From: Cyclobacteriaceae bacterium
Lineage (GTDB): Bacteria > Bacteroidota > Bacteroidia > Cytophagales > Cyclobacteriaceae
Direction of reading: 5' to 3'
DNA length: 64,000 nt
NCBI GenBank assembly: GCA_019638255.1
Contig: JAHBUD010000001.1
Span: 2,542,001 to 2,606,000 of the forward strand
The position numbers and the translations under genes are program-made. Below, piece by piece: positions 17,805-27,422 of this stretch. How positions within the stretch are numbered: position 1 is the stretch's first letter; every line of letters begins with the position of its first letter. The notes beneath the pieces were generated by a model, which made no database searches, was not told the DNA's origin, and was given only the letters and a program-made list of their open reading frames with translations.

Positions 17805-19313
17805 ATGTCTCGTTATTTGTTAGGAATCGATCTGGGTAGTTCTTCAGTAAAAGCCTCATTAGTTCAAGCTGATACGGGTCTTCAAAAAGCCTCAGCATCT
17901 TACCCTGAAACGGAAATGATAATTAACAGCCCCATGGCTGGTTGGGCTGAACAAGATCCCGAGCAGTGGTGGCACTGTGCTGGGCAGGCTATAAAATCTG
18001 TACTAATCTCTGCGGGGAGTAACGGGGATGATGTGCTTGCGATTGGCATTGCCTACCAAATGCATGGGTTGGTTTTAGTAGATAAAAATCAAAATGTACT
18101 ACGCCCCTCTATTATATGGTGTGATAGCCGTGCCGTTGGCATTGGTGATGAAGCCTTTACACAGTTAGGCGAACTTTACTGCCTGGATCGATTATTAAAC
18201 TCTCCTGGAAACTTTACGGCCTCTAAACTTAAGTGGGTAAAGGACAATGAACCAGAGGTTTATGATACGATTGATAAAGCCATGCTTCCGGGAGATTATC
18301 TCGCCATGCGGCTTACAGGAGAAGTTTGTACTACAGTTTCAGGCTTATCGGAGGGGATTATGTGGGACTTTCAAAAATCTGCCTTGGCGGAACGTCTCCT
18401 TAATTATTATGATGTTGATCAGCAGAAAATTGCAACGCTGGCTCCTACATTCTCCACGCAAGGGCAATTATCGGCAGTTGCTGCCTCGCAATTGGGTTTA
18501 AAGCCTGGTATTCCGGTAACTTATAGGGCTGGAGATCAGCCGAACAATGCTTTTTCGCTCAATACCTTAAATCCTGGAGAAATAGCCGCAACAGCGGGAA
18601 CTTCGGGTGTTATATATGGAATTGTTGACCAACCTACAGCCGATAAGCTCTCAAGGGTAAACACCTTTGTACACGTTAACCATGCTAATAAGCATGAGCG
18701 ATATGGGGTATTGCTTTGCATCAACGGCACAGGCATTATGAATAGCTGGCTACGCAGACTGCTCAGCTTAAGCGAATCATTTTCCTATCAGCAAATGAAT
18801 GACCTGGCTAAAATGGCTCAGGTCGGTTCAAATGGATTGCGTATACTTCCATTTGGCAATGGAGCTGAACGTGTTCTTCAAAACGCATCGGTAGGTGCGA
18901 GTATTCATGGGTTGGATCTTAACCGACATGAGGCTGCGCATATTTGCCGTGCTGCACAGGAGGGTATTGTGTTTGCGCTTGGTTATGGATTTGAAATCAT
19001 GAACTCGCTTGGGATAAAATCCGATGTTATAAGGGCCGGCCATGCCAATATGTTTCTGAGTGATCTCTTTTGCAGAACTTTTGTAAACACTACCAATACC
19101 CGCCTTGAATTGTACAATACCGATGGCGCGCAAGGGGCAGCACGTGGCGCTGGAGTTGGAATAGGTTACTATAAAACCTTTCAGGAGGCATTCAGCAATT
19201 TGAAATGCATTAATAGTTATGAGTCTGAGCAGGATCGTAATACCTTGCAGGAATCTTACCAGGATTGGAAAAATATTTTGAACAAACAATTGAACAAATC
19301 GAATAACCTATAA
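17805..19313 (+). CDS. xylB: Xylulokinase
   Basis: The 502-residue FGGY-family kinase phosphorylates D-xylulose to D-xylulose 5-phosphate. The N-terminal phosphate-binding motif is LLGIDLGSSSVKASLV. The substrate-binding motif YQMHGLVLVD, the catalytic-Asp segment RAGDQPNNAF, and the C-terminal GAQGAARGAGVG follow in the usual order. It is divergent from susC and followed by xylA after 6 nt, so the two form an operon in the order xylB-xylA. It is cytoplasmic. The shared upstream operators suggest joint induction with the susC operon. Confidence 0.95.
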   Translation: MSRYLLGIDLGSSSVKASLVQADTGLQKASASYPETEMIINSPMAGWAEQDPEQWWHCAGQAIKSVLISAGSNGDDVLAIGIAYQMHGLVLVDKNQNVLRPSIIWCDSRAVGIGDEAFTQLGELYCLDRLLNSPGNFTASKLKWVKDNEPEVYDTIDKAMLPGDYLAMRLTGEVCTTVSGLSEGIMWDFQKSALAERLLNYYDVDQQKIATLAPTFSTQGQLSAVAASQLGLKPGIPVTYRAGDQPNNAFSLNTLNPGEIAATAGTSGVIYGIVDQPTADKLSRVNTFVHVNHANKHERYGVLLCINGTGIMNSWLRRLLSLSESFSYQQMNDLAKMAQVGSNGLRILPFGNGAERVLQNASVGASIHGLDLNRHEAAHICRAAQEGIVFALGYGFEIMNSLGIKSDVIRAGHANMFLSDLFCRTFVNTTNTRLELYNTDGAQGAARGAGVGIGYYKTFQEAFSNLKCINSYESEQDRNTLQESYQDWKNILNKQLNKSNNL

Positions 19314-19319
19314 TCCAGT

Positions 19320-20642
19320 ATGAAAGCAACCAAATCATCATTCTTCAAGGAAATCCCTAAAATCAAATATGAAGGCCGGGAATCAAAAAATCCATTAGCC
19401 TTTAAGTACTATGATTCCAAGCGCAAGGTGGGTAAAAAAACAATGGCCGATCACCTTAGGTTTGCCGTAGCCTACTGGCACACGTTCTGCGGAACAGGGG
19501 GTGACCCGTTTGGTGCTGCTACCAAGAACTTTCCGTGGTTACAAAATCCAGATCCGGTGCAGCGTGCCAAAGATAAGATGGATGCAGCTTTCGAATTTGC
19601 CAACAAGCTGGGTATTAACTTTTATTGTTTTCATGATTATGACCTGGTTGATGAAGCGCCTACACTTAAAGAATCGGAGAAACGATTGACTGCTATTGTT
19701 CAGTATGCTAAGCAAAAGCAGAAGGAAACAGGAATTAAACTGTTGTGGGGTACAGCTAATTTATTTTCAAACCCACGGTACATGAACGGTGCTGCCACTA
19801 ACCCCGATTTTAACGTGGTATGTTGGGCGGGCGCCCAAGTAAAAAACGCATTGGATGCTACCATTGAATTGGGCGGAAGCAATTATGTTTTTTGGGGTGG
19901 CAGGGAAGGATACATGTCGCTGTTGAATACCAACATGAAACGTGAGCAAGATAACCTTGCACGATTTTTACACATGGCTCGCGATTATGGCAGGCGCAAT
20001 GGTTTTAAGGGCACCTTTCTGATTGAACCTAAGCCCATGGAACCCTCCAAGCATCAATATGATTTCGATTCGGCTACAGTGATCTCATTTCTTCGTGCAT
20101 ACGATTTAATGGATGACTTTAAATTGAATATTGAAGTGAACCACGCTACCCTTGCACTGCACACCTTTCAGCATGAACTGCAAGTGGCTGCTGATGCTGG
20201 TGTATTGGGAAGTATCGATGCTAATCGTGGAGATTACCAGAACGGCTGGGATACTGATCAGTTTCCGAACAATGTTTTGGAACTTACCGAAGCTATGCTT
20301 GTAATTTTACAAGCCGGTGGATTTAAGACTGGAGGCATTAATTTTGATGCCAAAACCAGACGAAACTCAACCGATCTTCAGGATATTATTTTCGCCCACA
20401 TTGGTGGAATGGATATGTTCGCGCGAGCATTGCTTACTGCCCAGGCGATCATCGATGATGGCGAATACCTGAGATTAAGGAAGGAGCGCTATGCATCGTT
20501 TGATTCAGGTAAGGGCAAACAATTTGCAACGGGTAAACTGGGACTATCCGACTTGCGCTCATTGGCGCATAAAAATGGTGAGCCTCAAATCATCAGCGGA
20601 AAACAGGAGTATTATGAAAACCTGTTGAACCGGTTTATTTGA
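19320..20642 (+). CDS. xylA: Xylose isomerase
   Basis: The 440-residue enzyme converts D-xylose to D-xylulose using two divalent metal ions. It has the longer class II N-terminus, the catalytic-His segment [10 protein letters not shown], the metal-ligand motif [17 protein letters not shown], and the conserved [15 protein letters not shown] segment. Length and motifs are standard. It completes the step from intracellular xylose to the xylulokinase substrate, and the gene starts 6 nt after xylB. Its end converges on the large secreted-protein gene across a 13-bp inverted repeat. Confidence 0.97.
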   Translation: MKATKSSFFKEIPKIKYEGRESKNPLAFKYYDSKRKVGKKTMADHLRFAVAYWHTFCGTGGDPFGAATKNFPWLQNPDPVQRAKDKMDAAFEFANKLGINFYCFHDYDLVDEAPTLKESEKRLTAIVQYAKQKQKETGIKLLWGTANLFSNPRYMNGAATNPDFNVVCWAGAQVKNALDATIELGGSNYVFWGGREGYMSLLNTNMKREQDNLARFLHMARDYGRRNGFKGTFLIEPKPMEPSKHQYDFDSATVISFLRAYDLMDDFKLNIEVNHATLALHTFQHELQVAADAGVLGSIDANRGDYQNGWDTDQFPNNVLELTEAMLVILQAGGFKTGGINFDAKTRRNSTDLQDIIFAHIGGMDMFARALLTAQAIIDDGEYLRLRKERYASFDSGKGKQFATGKLGLSDLRSLAHKNGEPQIISGKQEYYENLLNRFI

Positions 20643-20697
20643 TGGTTAGAATTTCCATTACTTAATATTCCAGTAGTAATTAAGCAAGCTGCGGGGA

Positions 20698-20743
20698 ATC
20701 TTGTGCGATATGAATTTGTTAATTCTCTTCTATCGCACAAGAT
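20698..20743. terminator. Hairpin between convergent xylA and the secreted FG-GAP gene
   Basis: ATCTTGTGCGATA (20698-20710) and TATCGCACAAGAT (20731-20743) are a perfect 13-bp inverted repeat with a 20-nt loop. The right arm overlaps the last codons and stop of the minus-strand gene. It probably ends transcription from both sides, although there is no clear T-run. Confidence 0.5.
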
Positions 20744-23700
20744 GTACCCATCCTTTTGCAAGAACTTTTTGATTTCGGCAATTATAGTACGTTACCATCC
20801 AATAGTAAACTCCTGACTCGGAATTACCACCGTCCCATTGATTTGTTCCTGATCCGCTAAACACTTTATTTCCCTGGCGGTTGTAGATGTCGAATGTTTC
20901 AATGTTTTGATGGGATACAATTTTAAATACTTCATTATCCTTATCGCCATTGGGTGTAAATATGGTTGGCACAAAAATATTATCGTCCGGATAAACATAA
21001 ATATATCGTGGTTCACTTTCATAAGTGCAGAGACCACGGATTATCACTGCCAGATAATATCCGGTTTGATCGATTGTTAGTGTTGGCTTGAATTCGTTCA
21101 GGCGAACCGGTGTTTCACCTTGCTCTTTATAAAAGTACCACTCGTATACAGCATCAGGCTGAGGTTCAATTGACAATGTATAAACCTCATCGTTACAGAT
21201 TTCGGCAGAATATTCATTTGGAGACATAACAGCTTGAAGCACTCCCTTAAGTTCATAGGGTTCGGAAAAGCTTTCACAAACTTGATTGCCGACTTTAGCC
21301 ACATATTTTCCTTTTTCAACGAGCATCATGGTTTGACTGCCCTGATGCATCATGATATAATTGTTGGTTTGTGTGCTCCATCGATACCAAGTTACCTGCA
21401 TATCTGGTGGCACTGTACCATTTAATCCAACAACCACGTTTCCATCTTTACACAGGTCTCCAGATAACCGCTGAATAACCGGATTGAAAGCCTGGCGCAC
21501 TTCAGCCATAATGCTTTTTTGAAATATGCAACCTTCGGCAGAAGTGTACACATAAGTCAGGGGATATTCGGTTGCGAATAAGTTAACCGGATTAAATGTA
21601 TTGTTTGTTACACCAACACCATTCCAATTGCCTCCGGCAGGGGTAGCTGAAAGGGTAATGCCTGTGGTAAGATTATTACAAGTAGGCCCTATAGGTTGAA
21701 GTTGTAAGTCAATTAACTGATCGTGTATAGATATTATAGGTGAGTAGGCTTGACAAACTTTGTTAGAAACTCTTACTTTATAATTGCCACGTAGTGAGAC
21801 CTGAATAGTAGGTGTGTTTTCACCTATTGCAACAAAAAGCTGTGAATCAGTAGCACGGTAGTACCATTGATAACTGGCCCCGCTTTGTGGCAACACACTT
21901 AAAACCTTGTTGAATGAGCTATTTGCGCAAACTACTTGGTTGTTTTCAACTAACAGAATGGCTTGCACCGGAGGCTCAATCCGGATTTGCAACTTGCCGG
22001 GATATGCACAGCTTTCGGTGATATAAGTAAACGTCTTTACTCCTAATCCAGCAGCGATTGGATCAAAGATTCCCTCATTCTCATCTATCAGGCCAGGCCC
22101 GGACCACACCCCACCAAATGGATACCCCAATAAGTCAACCAAATCATTTGAAAGACATACCGGAGGTACAAGCTTTACAATTGGAGGAGCAGGCGTTATA
22201 TATACAGAACCTGAAAGTTTCCCGCTTTCCAGATCTTCAATAGAAGCCCCCATGAAGAAATCTGTGTTATCAACGTAAACGGAAATCCCATAATAGTCTT
22301 TTTCAAACGAGTCTCCTGTAAAATCGATCAGCGCGGTAACATTTTCCCATAAGTAATCTTCAGCCTGAAAAACATAGGCTCGTCCAGGTTTATTTCGTGG
22401 AGTATTGTTTCTGTTAAAATCATTACCGGGTGCTCCGACAATCAGCGTATTAAACAATGCGCTAACCGAAAATCCGAACAGTTCATTTTCTTCTTTTATG
22501 CGAGGAACAAGCTTAATGGTTTCTGTTCGTGAAGACCATGGTTCATTCGGCTCTTTCGTGTATACATACACCGCACCGACATCCCATACTCCTTCATAAT
22601 CACGTCCGGGAGCACCAATGAAAATTGTATTATCATGAACCGCTACGGAATGCCCGAACATAGAGCCATTTGTAATCCAGTAAGAAAAGTCAGATGAAAT
22701 TTGCATCGGTTCCGGATCGGATGGAGACAAGTAATGCATAACCTGCCATTCATCGTCTTCATTAAGTTCAACAATCATGCCTCGGGTAACAATAATTCCA
22801 TTATCAATGGCAACCTCGGCAGTTGATTCTTTTGCAGAAAAACTCGCATTTCCGACCTCAACAATTTGCTTGAAATCCCAGGTGATTCCATTGAATTTAA
22901 AAATGGCCAGTATTATACGCGCTGGAGAATTCTGCACATAGGGTATAACCAGCCAGTTGTCGTCCATTGCTAAATTGTCACCATATGCATATACGGTTAA
23001 CCCTTCCTCAGGAATTACAACTTCCTGTACCAACTCTACCGACCCCCAATCACTTCCGTTTTTTTTGTACACAAAAACTTTTCCTTTCGGCTCGTGGCCG
23101 GAGGCACCTATTGCAAGATGAGTTCTGTTGCTTGCCAGTGCGGTACCGAAAACATCGTCATAAATGCTCTCTCCAAGCGGAGGCAATATCTTTCCGGTAT
23201 TATGCCAGGTGCCACCAACTTTTTTGTAACTATAAACCGCACCAGCACGCGTTTTGACTGTGCCATCGTAAGGAGCGGCTACAAACAGGAAGTTGTCAAA
23301 GCCTAGAATTTTTCTGCCATACAAATGACCAGAGGTGCTTTTTTTTGATGAGTACAGCGGCTGACTTTCCCATGAGGCACCATTCTTACTAAATACTTTT
23401 AGTGCTGTCATGGAATTTGGATTTTCCGGATGGGACACAAACCCAACCACCGCTGTGGTTGCTGTTTGGCTAACATCGTATACTAATCCGTAATTATTTG
23501 AAAGAGGTTCAGGAGGCGGTAGAGCATGATCAATTAATTCATAAGTGGGGGAGCACCATCCATCAGCACTTTTTCGGATTATATTCAGGTAACCATTTCC
23601 ATTCGTGCCCCGAACCGTAGCAAATAATTCTGACCCATTTGATGAGATAGATAGGGGGTTCCGATTATCGATTGTACCGTCACTTTTAGGTTCAATATAA

Positions 23701-24647
23701 CAGCCAATGGTTGTGGAGTTACTCCAGTTGCCAGAAGCAGGCATTGGAAAGAAGATGATACTAAACTTGCCTGACGTAAGCATATTGGTGATAGCCGTTA
23801 TAAAAATACCTTCTGTTGTAAATGCCAGGCTAGTGGCTCCAAATAAGTAGGAATCAAAATCATCAGGCTCGCCAGGGTCTAGTTTGGCTTCCAGCACTGT
23901 AGTAAAGAATCCTTGAAATAAATCATGGTAAACGTATACCCGTCCTTTTCCACTTGGTGAATAAGGTGTAACAGTTGCAAGGCGGTTGCCTAACATAGAG
24001 GCTCCGGAAATACCAAAATCATGGCAGTCATCTTCCGGAGAAACAAGCACAGTAGGAGTTATGGCATTGCTCCAGTCGGCATGCGCGCCCTTATGATAAA
24101 TAAAAATGGCACCTGAGCGGGACAGGGGCATGGAGGCATTATGATAATATGGGTCAGCAATGGCAATAGTTTGCTGATCATCCGATACGGATAAACTTCG
24201 ATTGGAATGGATACCAAAATATGAAGTTGCAGGATAGCTTAAGGTTGATATCTCCGTTTGTGAATTCCAACCTGTAACATCCTTTTTAAAGATGTACACT
24301 TTTCCACCACTGCTGTGTGCACCAACTAATAGATAGTTTTGCATCAACTTAACTGTTATTCCAAAACGGATACCGTCTGTCGGATCGGAGGGGGTCATGG
24401 TCGCAACCTTTTCCCATCTACTATTGATTAATTCATAGATGTAAACGAGGCCCGTGATCCTGCCTAATGAATCGTTATAGGGTACGCCTACTGCCAGGTA
24501 GTTATCGAACAAGGACACGGCATTACCAAACCCGCTGGCTGCATCAACGGATGGCTCTGGTATTAGTTTTGAAAAGTCTGTTAGGCATTGAGCCGGTGTG
24601 TAAAGAGGAGATAACACGAAGGCAATACCGATATAAAGCCACTTCAT
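20730..24647 (-). CDS. Secreted FG-GAP repeat protein with T9SS type B sorting domain
   Basis: This 1305-residue protein starts with a signal peptide (MKWLYIGIAFVLSPLYTPAQ). Up to about residue 830 it consists of repeated FG-GAP/integrin-propeller-like units of the pattern FG..V....n.L.VGAP....G.VYVY.....W. Ig/PKD-like segments follow, and the chain ends in a C-terminal domain that begins FVPTIFTPNGDKDNEVF and includes YNRQGNKVFSG and WDGGNSESGVYYW. That ending is the gliding-motility-associated (type B) sorting domain, which directs export by the type IX system and attachment to the cell surface. A role in adhesion or as a surface scaffold is inferred. It has no operon partner on its strand within 89 bp upstream. 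Confidence 0.87.
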   Translation of the reverse strand: MKWLYIGIAFVLSPLYTPAQCLTDFSKLIPEPSVDAASGFGNAVSLFDNYLAVGVPYNDSLGRITGLVYIYELINSRWEKVATMTPSDPTDGIRFGITVKLMQNYLLVGAHSSGGKVYIFKKDVTGWNSQTEISTLSYPATSYFGIHSNRSLSVSDDQQTIAIADPYYHNASMPLSRSGAIFIYHKGAHADWSNAITPTVLVSPEDDCHDFGISGASMLGNRLATVTPYSPSGKGRVYVYHDLFQGFFTTVLEAKLDPGEPDDFDSYLFGATSLAFTTEGIFITAITNMLTSGKFSIIFFPMPASGNWSNSTTIGCYIEPKSDGTIDNRNPLSISSNGSELFATVRGTNGNGYLNIIRKSADGWCSPTYELIDHALPPPEPLSNNYGLVYDVSQTATTAVVGFVSHPENPNSMTALKVFSKNGASWESQPLYSSKKSTSGHLYGRKILGFDNFLFVAAPYDGTVKTRAGAVYSYKKVGGTWHNTGKILPPLGESIYDDVFGTALASNRTHLAIGASGHEPKGKVFVYKKNGSDWGSVELVQEVVIPEEGLTVYAYGDNLAMDDNWLVIPYVQNSPARIILAIFKFNGITWDFKQIVEVGNASFSAKESTAEVAIDNGIIVTRGMIVELNEDDEWQVMHYLSPSDPEPMQISSDFSYWITNGSMFGHSVAVHDNTIFIGAPGRDYEGVWDVGAVYVYTKEPNEPWSSRTETIKLVPRIKEENELFGFSVSALFNTLIVGAPGNDFNRNNTPRNKPGRAYVFQAEDYLWENVTALIDFTGDSFEKDYYGISVYVDNTDFFMGASIEDLESGKLSGSVYITPAPPIVKLVPPVCLSNDLVDLLGYPFGGVWSGPGLIDENEGIFDPIAAGLGVKTFTYITESCAYPGKLQIRIEPPVQAILLVENNQVVCANSSFNKVLSVLPQSGASYQWYYRATDSQLFVAIGENTPTIQVSLRGNYKVRVSNKVCQAYSPIISIHDQLIDLQLQPIGPTCNNLTTGITLSATPAGGNWNGVGVTNNTFNPVNLFATEYPLTYVYTSAEGCIFQKSIMAEVRQAFNPVIQRLSGDLCKDGNVVVGLNGTVPPDMQVTWYRWSTQTNNYIMMHQGSQTMMLVEKGKYVAKVGNQVCESFSEPYELKGVLQAVMSPNEYSAEICNDEVYTLSIEPQPDAVYEWYFYKEQGETPVRLNEFKPTLTIDQTGYYLAVIIRGLCTYESEPRYIYVYPDDNIFVPTIFTPNGDKDNEVFKIVSHQNIETFDIYNRQGNKVFSGSGTNQWDGGNSESGVYYWMVTYYNCRNQKVLAKGWVHLVR

Positions 24648-24736
24648 ATGTACAGCGTAAATTTATGAATATTATTAGAAAATATCTCACAGTACTTTAC
24701 GAGTAGGAATGATGAATTTAGAAGAATCTGTTACTG

Positions 24737-25453
24737 CTAATGCGGTAAAGTATTTGATTTTTTTGAACTCAAAAGGACACCAATACCGATTCCAAAGCGC
24801 AAACCACCCCATTGTGCCGTAAGATCTTTACTGTCAGGCGTTGTCACTACAGCATCATTATCGGTTTTTAATTGTCCATCGGTCTGGAAGTCGTAACCAA
24901 GATTTGCCTGCGCTACAAAATTATCGAACTTCCGTTGGAGCATTATTCCTGGACGAAACCCAAAGTTTACAGACTTAAGATCAATTTGTTCAATTGTTGA
25001 AGTTGCTCCGACCACCAATTCTGTATGTATAGTTTCCTTAGAAAAAACTGCCGAAAAATGCGAGGTTACAAAAAAAGGCCATTGGTATGAAGAATTCACC
25101 TGCCATTGATAAAAAAATCCGGGCTGCACACATTTCAAAAGTTGATCTATTCGTGCATAACCAGAGTAATCTTTATAATGAAGTGTACCTCCTGTTGATG
25201 TATAATCGATCCATAGCCCAATTGCAGACAGATCGAAGGATTTAAATACCGCCTCACCACCGAAGGTAAGATAAGGTGGAAAAGTATGAACTGGCTTTAG
25301 TGGCAGATCGATATGCTGTAGAAACCCTTCCTGAAGTTCTTTCTGCGTTTTCATGTTAAAAGTTCCAACGCCTATCCGAAAAAGAAGACTATTGTCCTGG
25401 GGCATTGCCAATAGGGGCATATACATGAAAATGATAAAATAGTATTTCTTCAT
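24737..25453 (-). CDS. Predicted outer-membrane beta-barrel protein, unknown function
   Basis: The 238-residue protein has an N-terminal signal peptide (MKKYYFIIFMYMPLLAMPQ). It then shows alternating hydrophobic/polar strands rich in aromatic residues (LTFGGEAVFKSFDLSAIGLWIDY, FGFRPGIMLQRKF, LRFGIGIGVLL), as in small outer-membrane barrels. I do not recognise a named family. Its start codon overlaps the stop of the preceding lipoprotein gene by 4 nt, so the two are translationally coupled and probably work together. A membrane partner for the lipoprotein is the simplest reading; this is inference. Confidence 0.6.
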   Translation of the reverse strand: MKKYYFIIFMYMPLLAMPQDNSLLFRIGVGTFNMKTQKELQEGFLQHIDLPLKPVHTFPPYLTFGGEAVFKSFDLSAIGLWIDYTSTGGTLHYKDYSGYARIDQLLKCVQPGFFYQWQVNSSYQWPFFVTSHFSAVFSKETIHTELVVGATSTIEQIDLKSVNFGFRPGIMLQRKFDNFVAQANLGYDFQTDGQLKTDNDAVVTTPDSKDLTAQWGGLRFGIGIGVLLSSKKSNTLPH

Positions 25454-27378
25454 TGCAGTGGTTCAATAAATCCCCGTCCGGTAAGGTGATAGTTATCTGC
25501 GTAGGCATGGCTATTTACGGTATACGACATGGCCTTCACTTTTTCTACCAGCTGAAAGTTATCTATATTGTATAACCTGATAACCGAAAAAGCATTTTCC
25601 ATATATCGAGTGTACACGACTTCTGTAGCCGGATCATAACTCAATCCCCAAATCATTTCGTTGCCTTGCCATTCAGGAACTGTGAACGATCGAATTTTAG
25701 TAAAAGCCCCATCAGGTTCAGGTGGAGGTGCGTTAAGATCGAAAATACTAAAGCCGTATTGCGAATAGGATTCGTAAGGTTCTATCGGTGTTGCATTGAT
25801 CAGTTCGGTGGTGTTGCCTCTGAAGAATTTCCTGCCGCTTTCTACGTTGCCCAATAAATTAAACTCATCACCCGAACGAATAAAAACCTGACCAGCAGAA
25901 TTACCGGGATGGTCGTAAACCAGGTATTCGCTATTGCTAGAAATAACCGGAGGCCTAAGGATGTTAAAGTAAATGAACTTTGCTGAAGACCACCGTATCA
26001 CATCGGCATTAAGGTCATACACCATACCCCATTTGTCGTTGAGTTTGGTCAGCGTTAGTGTAAGAAAACCAGCGTTTGAAAGATTACCCAAAACAATATT
26101 TTGGACACTGTTTGTATTTCCGGTTGCCGGTATGGACGCATTGTAAATGTTATAGTTTGTACGATGGCTGAAATTCAATGGATCAAAGCTAACCAAACTA
26201 ACAGCACCAGCCACGACCATGGCCTTTGACTCATCTTCACTCACAATCAATGAGGATAAATCACCCAACCCCATTTGGATGGCTGTAAGACTGTCTTCTA
26301 AAATCAAAGCCGGGAGACTATAACGATAAACAGCACCTGAAGATTGAATCAAAAGTTTATTGTGCTGTGGAAGCATAGCAAAATTATTGAACGATTTGAG
26401 ATTTGGAATTGAGCTCACTCCTTTAATCACTGTATTAGCCTGTAAATGGTAACCTGCACGACTGGTTTCAATAAAATAGTTTCGGTCTTCAGCTAAGACC
26501 AGTGTATCAATTACAAATTGCCCTGTTGGTTGCAATGGAATGGTAATCGGTTCCCCACCGGACTGAATAATAATCGAAGTATTGCTTGTGCTAATTTTAG
26601 CGTGAGTCCATGATAACGTAACCATACGGTTAGCACCAATGTTTACAGTAAAATCTACAGGAGGTTGATCAAATAAATCAACCGATCCAATCTCATGTTG
26701 ATGAAATCCATAACCAGTTACCACAATCTTATATGTAATATCACCGCCTACATAGCCATAATCTACAAAGTGGTCTTGCTGTGTGTTAACGATCAAAGTA
26801 TCCGGCAAAGGATAGTAAGGTTGATAAATTCTTTTGATTTCATAGTAGAAGTTCTTCTTTGCCGGAGCATTCCAGCGCAATGTCAGGTAGCCATTTTCAT
26901 AGGTAAGTTTTGGTGGAGCGCTGAGTGTTGGCGGGATACGATCGGTAATGACAGCAAAGCTTTTTTCAATCAGGTAATATTCAGCCCCCAACTTTTCTGC
27001 CAGGCTTCCGGTTTCAGTAGCTACCCTTATGCGAATATCCACACGGTGGTATCCATCCGGATAGGTGTTCGGAAACAGATGAAATGAAATGACTTTTCCA
27101 CCGTGCACAGATACAGTAATTGGATAATCGTTAAACGTAACTTCATAGTCAATAATCCGCTTTGAGACACCATTTAGCGTAAATTGAAACTGTGTAGGGC
27201 TTAGCAAGTAATAGGGATCACTGAATTCAGGATGATTTACTTCAATGGTATAGCTGATCGGATCGGGGGGCTGTATTGGATTGATATTTTCATTGTGCGG
27301 AGTAAATGTGCAGCCACTAAAAAATAAAAAAGTATAAACAAGCGATGTGTAGTGTCTCACATGAACATAATTTAACAT
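25450..27378 (-). CDS. Large lipoprotein with fibronectin-III-like domains and a propeller-like region
   Basis: The 642-residue protein has a short signal ending in the lipobox FSGC (Cys23). Two FN3-like modules follow at roughly 155-310 (PPTLSAPPKLTYENGYLTLRW and PPVDFTVNIGANRMVTLSW). From about 315 to the end the sequence looks like a beta-propeller of WD/SMP type (SIPNLKSFNNFAMLPQHNKLL, SLIVSEDESKAMVV, GLSYDPATEVVYTRYM). I recognise no exact family. It is encoded upstream of, and overlaps by 4 nt, the small outer-membrane barrel. A surface or periplasmic binding role is possible but unproven. Confidence 0.65.
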   Translation of the reverse strand: MLNYVHVRHYTSLVYTFLFFSGCTFTPHNENINPIQPPDPISYTIEVNHPEFSDPYYLLSPTQFQFTLNGVSKRIIDYEVTFNDYPITVSVHGGKVISFHLFPNTYPDGYHRVDIRIRVATETGSLAEKLGAEYYLIEKSFAVITDRIPPTLSAPPKLTYENGYLTLRWNAPAKKNFYYEIKRIYQPYYPLPDTLIVNTQQDHFVDYGYVGGDITYKIVVTGYGFHQHEIGSVDLFDQPPVDFTVNIGANRMVTLSWTHAKISTSNTSIIIQSGGEPITIPLQPTGQFVIDTLVLAEDRNYFIETSRAGYHLQANTVIKGVSSIPNLKSFNNFAMLPQHNKLLIQSSGAVYRYSLPALILEDSLTAIQMGLGDLSSLIVSEDESKAMVVAGAVSLVSFDPLNFSHRTNYNIYNASIPATGNTNSVQNIVLGNLSNAGFLTLTLTKLNDKWGMVYDLNADVIRWSSAKFIYFNILRPPVISSNSEYLVYDHPGNSAGQVFIRSGDEFNLLGNVESGRKFFRGNTTELINATPIEPYESYSQYGFSIFDLNAPPPEPDGAFTKIRSFTVPEWQGNEMIWGLSYDPATEVVYTRYMENAFSVIRLYNIDNFQLVEKVKAMSYTVNSHAYADNYHLTGRGFIEPLQ

Positions 27379-27422
27379 TCCAATAATTCGAATGTAAATA
27401 TAGAATTTAGGTAAAAAATGTA

